Below, piece after piece: positions 5,749-6,291 of a DNA stretch of 6,291 bases (position 1 is the stretch's first letter; each line of letters opens with the position of its first letter). Origin of the DNA: Candidatus Aenigmatarchaeota archaeon. Its GTDB lineage: Archaea; EX4484-52; GLR71. The notes under the pieces were generated by a model. That model was not told where the DNA came from. It ran no database searches and saw nothing but the letters and a program-made list of their open reading frames with translations. The position numbers and the translations under genes were made by a program. The DNA lies in the NCBI GenBank assembly GCA_023134675.1, contig JAGLUQ010000064.1, positions 1 through 6,291 on the forward strand. Reading direction: 5' to 3'.

Positions 5749-6006
5749 TCAAAGCAGCGTACTGCTCAATGCTTCAATATCACCAACACCATCAATAGAT
5801 GTCAAACTGTTCTCAATCTCATCCATGCCGCCTGAAGAATCCTCTGTGACGACCATCACAAGAAGTGAGTTCAGCCCGAAGCCTATAGGCTCGACTTTCA
5901 TGTCCTGGACGCAGTCCAGCTTCTCTTTGATGTCTGCCTGAACTTTATCAAGATCCACTTCCGCAGATTCCGGCATCAGTTTGAATGTTGTCGCGACTTT
6001 ACCCAT
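5749..6006 (-). CDS. ef1b: Archaeal translation elongation factor 1-beta (aEF-1B)
   Basis: The 85-residue protein is the guanine-nucleotide exchange factor for aEF-1A: it releases GDP so that the factor can reload with GTP and aminoacyl-tRNA. It has the family's MG-x-V start, the MPE-x-x-x-VDL element (11-19), the central P40-I-G-F-G-L-N-S-L strand and the closing IDGVGDIEAL segment. Its length is slightly below the 88-92 residues usual in archaea, and the last residues (SSTLL) differ from the basic tail many homologues have. An SD-like GAGGT at 6020-6016, nine bases before ATG, supports the start, as expected for a downstream gene in an operon. It follows the zinc-ribbon gene by 25 bases, the conserved archaeal pairing. 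Confidence 0.95.
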   Translation of the reverse strand: MGKVATTFKLMPESAEVDLDKVQADIKEKLDCVQDMKVEPIGFGLNSLLVMVVTEDSSGGMDEIENSLTSIDGVGDIEALSSTLL

Positions 6007-6031
6007 ATCATATCTACCTCTCTTAAGTTAT

Positions 6032-6193
6032 CTAAGGTCCTACAAACCCGCATTTAGGGCATGTATATTTGTTGACAAGCATCTTGCACCTGTCGCACCT
6101 GACAATTTCAGCTTCAAGGCACTTAGGGCACTTGAATTTTGAGAAATTTACACCTTTTGAAACATCTTTTCCGCAGCTTATACATTTTGACAT
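6032..6193 (-). CDS. Small four-knuckle zinc-ribbon protein (HVO_2753/COG2888-like), translation-associated
   Basis: This 53-residue protein is built from four Cys-x2-Cys knuckles: C4-C7, C22-C25, C33-C36 and C45-C48, the last reading CPKCGFVGP. Eight cysteines would bind two zinc ions. The size, spacing and ending match the small archaeal zinc-finger proteins annotated as Zn-ribbon RNA-binding proteins (COG2888), whose gene is commonly found immediately before EF-1beta, exactly as here. A role in RNA binding or ribosome function is the usual inference; biochemical proof is limited. GGTGAT at 6202-6197 is complementary to the 16S 3' end and lies three bases before the ATG. It is the first gene of a two-gene operon, with the promoter at 6236-6248. 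Confidence 0.93.
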   Translation of the reverse strand: MSKCISCGKDVSKGVNFSKFKCPKCLEAEIVRCDRCKMLVNKYTCPKCGFVGP

Positions 6194-6235
6194 ATTATCA
6201 CCATAATTGTTAACAATCCTGTTTTAGCAGAAATC

Positions 6236-6248
6236 TTTAAATATTAAA
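6236..6248. promoter_or_regulatory. Near-palindromic TATA box shared by tRNA (+) and zinc-ribbon/EF-1beta operon (-)
   Basis: TTTAA-ATA-TTAAA reads as a good TATA element on both strands. Its centre (6242) is 27 bp before the first base of the plus-strand tRNA (6269) and 49 bp before the minus-strand ATG at 6193, which would give a leader of about 22 bases containing the GGTGAT ribosome site. No second convincing TATA element is present between the two genes, so one box probably serves both directions. Confidence 0.6.
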
Positions 6249-6268
6249 CATCCGACTTATAGATACAT

Positions 6269-6291
6269 GCCCTCGTAGTCTAGCTTGGATA
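6269..6291 (+). tRNA. 5' part of a tRNA gene (3' truncated by window)
   Basis: GCCCTCG (6269-6275) fits the 5' acceptor strand, followed by T8 and A9. The 5' side of the D stem is GTCT (6278-6281), and the D loop AGCTTGGATA carries the invariant A14, purine 15, G18-G19 and A21. The window ends at A21, so the anticodon is not visible and the specificity is unknown. If correct, the next bases should begin GGAC or similar to close the D stem, and the 3' acceptor strand should be CGAGGGC. The TATA box 27 bp upstream supports it as a transcribed gene. Confidence 0.85.

Noticed and set aside
1..6291. CRISPR array, insertion sequence, toxin-antitoxin pair or phage genes
   Set aside because: No regularly spaced repeats, terminal inverted repeats with a transposase, or recognisable defence or phage proteins were found on either strand.

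Overview
The window is ordinary archaeal chromosome, moderately AT-rich. The best evidence is a 53-residue four-knuckle zinc-ribbon protein followed directly by archaeal elongation factor 1-beta (minus strand, 6193 to 5749), a known archaeal gene pair. Archaeal promoter layout supports it: TATA-like boxes lie about 26-28 bp upstream of several start codons that lack a Shine-Dalgarno site, which implies leaderless mRNAs. Oligo-T tracts, not hairpins, follow two of the genes. The lineage cannot be fixed from this sequence. A DPANN-type or other uncultured archaeon is plausible, but that is inference.

Layout, left to right. Positions 1-75 hold the last 24 codons of an unidentified plus-strand gene. 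A 319-base non-coding stretch (76-394) follows, with repeated CTTGC-type motifs and a possibly structured 5' leader. It leads into a plus-strand gene (395-2056) for a secreted six-repeat alpha/alpha-toroid protein (prenyltransferase/squalene-cyclase-like fold) that carries a cysteine-containing, Ca-loop-bearing C-terminal module. A T-tract separates it from a convergent SAM-dependent methyltransferase (minus, 2109-2720). Divergent from the methyltransferase, across a 69-bp promoter region, is a 456-residue protein (plus, 2790-4160) with the phosphohistidine swivelling domain of PEP synthase at its C-terminus but no recognisable ATP-grasp or PEP-binding barrel. Then come three minus-strand units: an SGNH/GDSL hydrolase (4176-4820), a four-helix membrane protein resembling the DUF4239/bestrophin-like layout (4854-5696), and the zinc-ribbon/EF-1beta operon. 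The window ends inside the 5' end of a plus-strand tRNA gene (from 6269).

Apart from the zinc-ribbon/EF-1beta pair, which serves translation and sits divergently next to a tRNA, the genes look like independent single-gene transcription units, each with its own promoter. I see no defence island, mobile element, CRISPR array or multi-gene accessory system. The points most worth a second look are the PEP-swivel protein without its usual partner domains, the secreted toroid with its compositionally distinct C-terminal module and unusual upstream region, and the near-palindromic TATA box shared by the tRNA and the EF-1beta operon, placed so that the tRNA could be made with almost no 5' leader.
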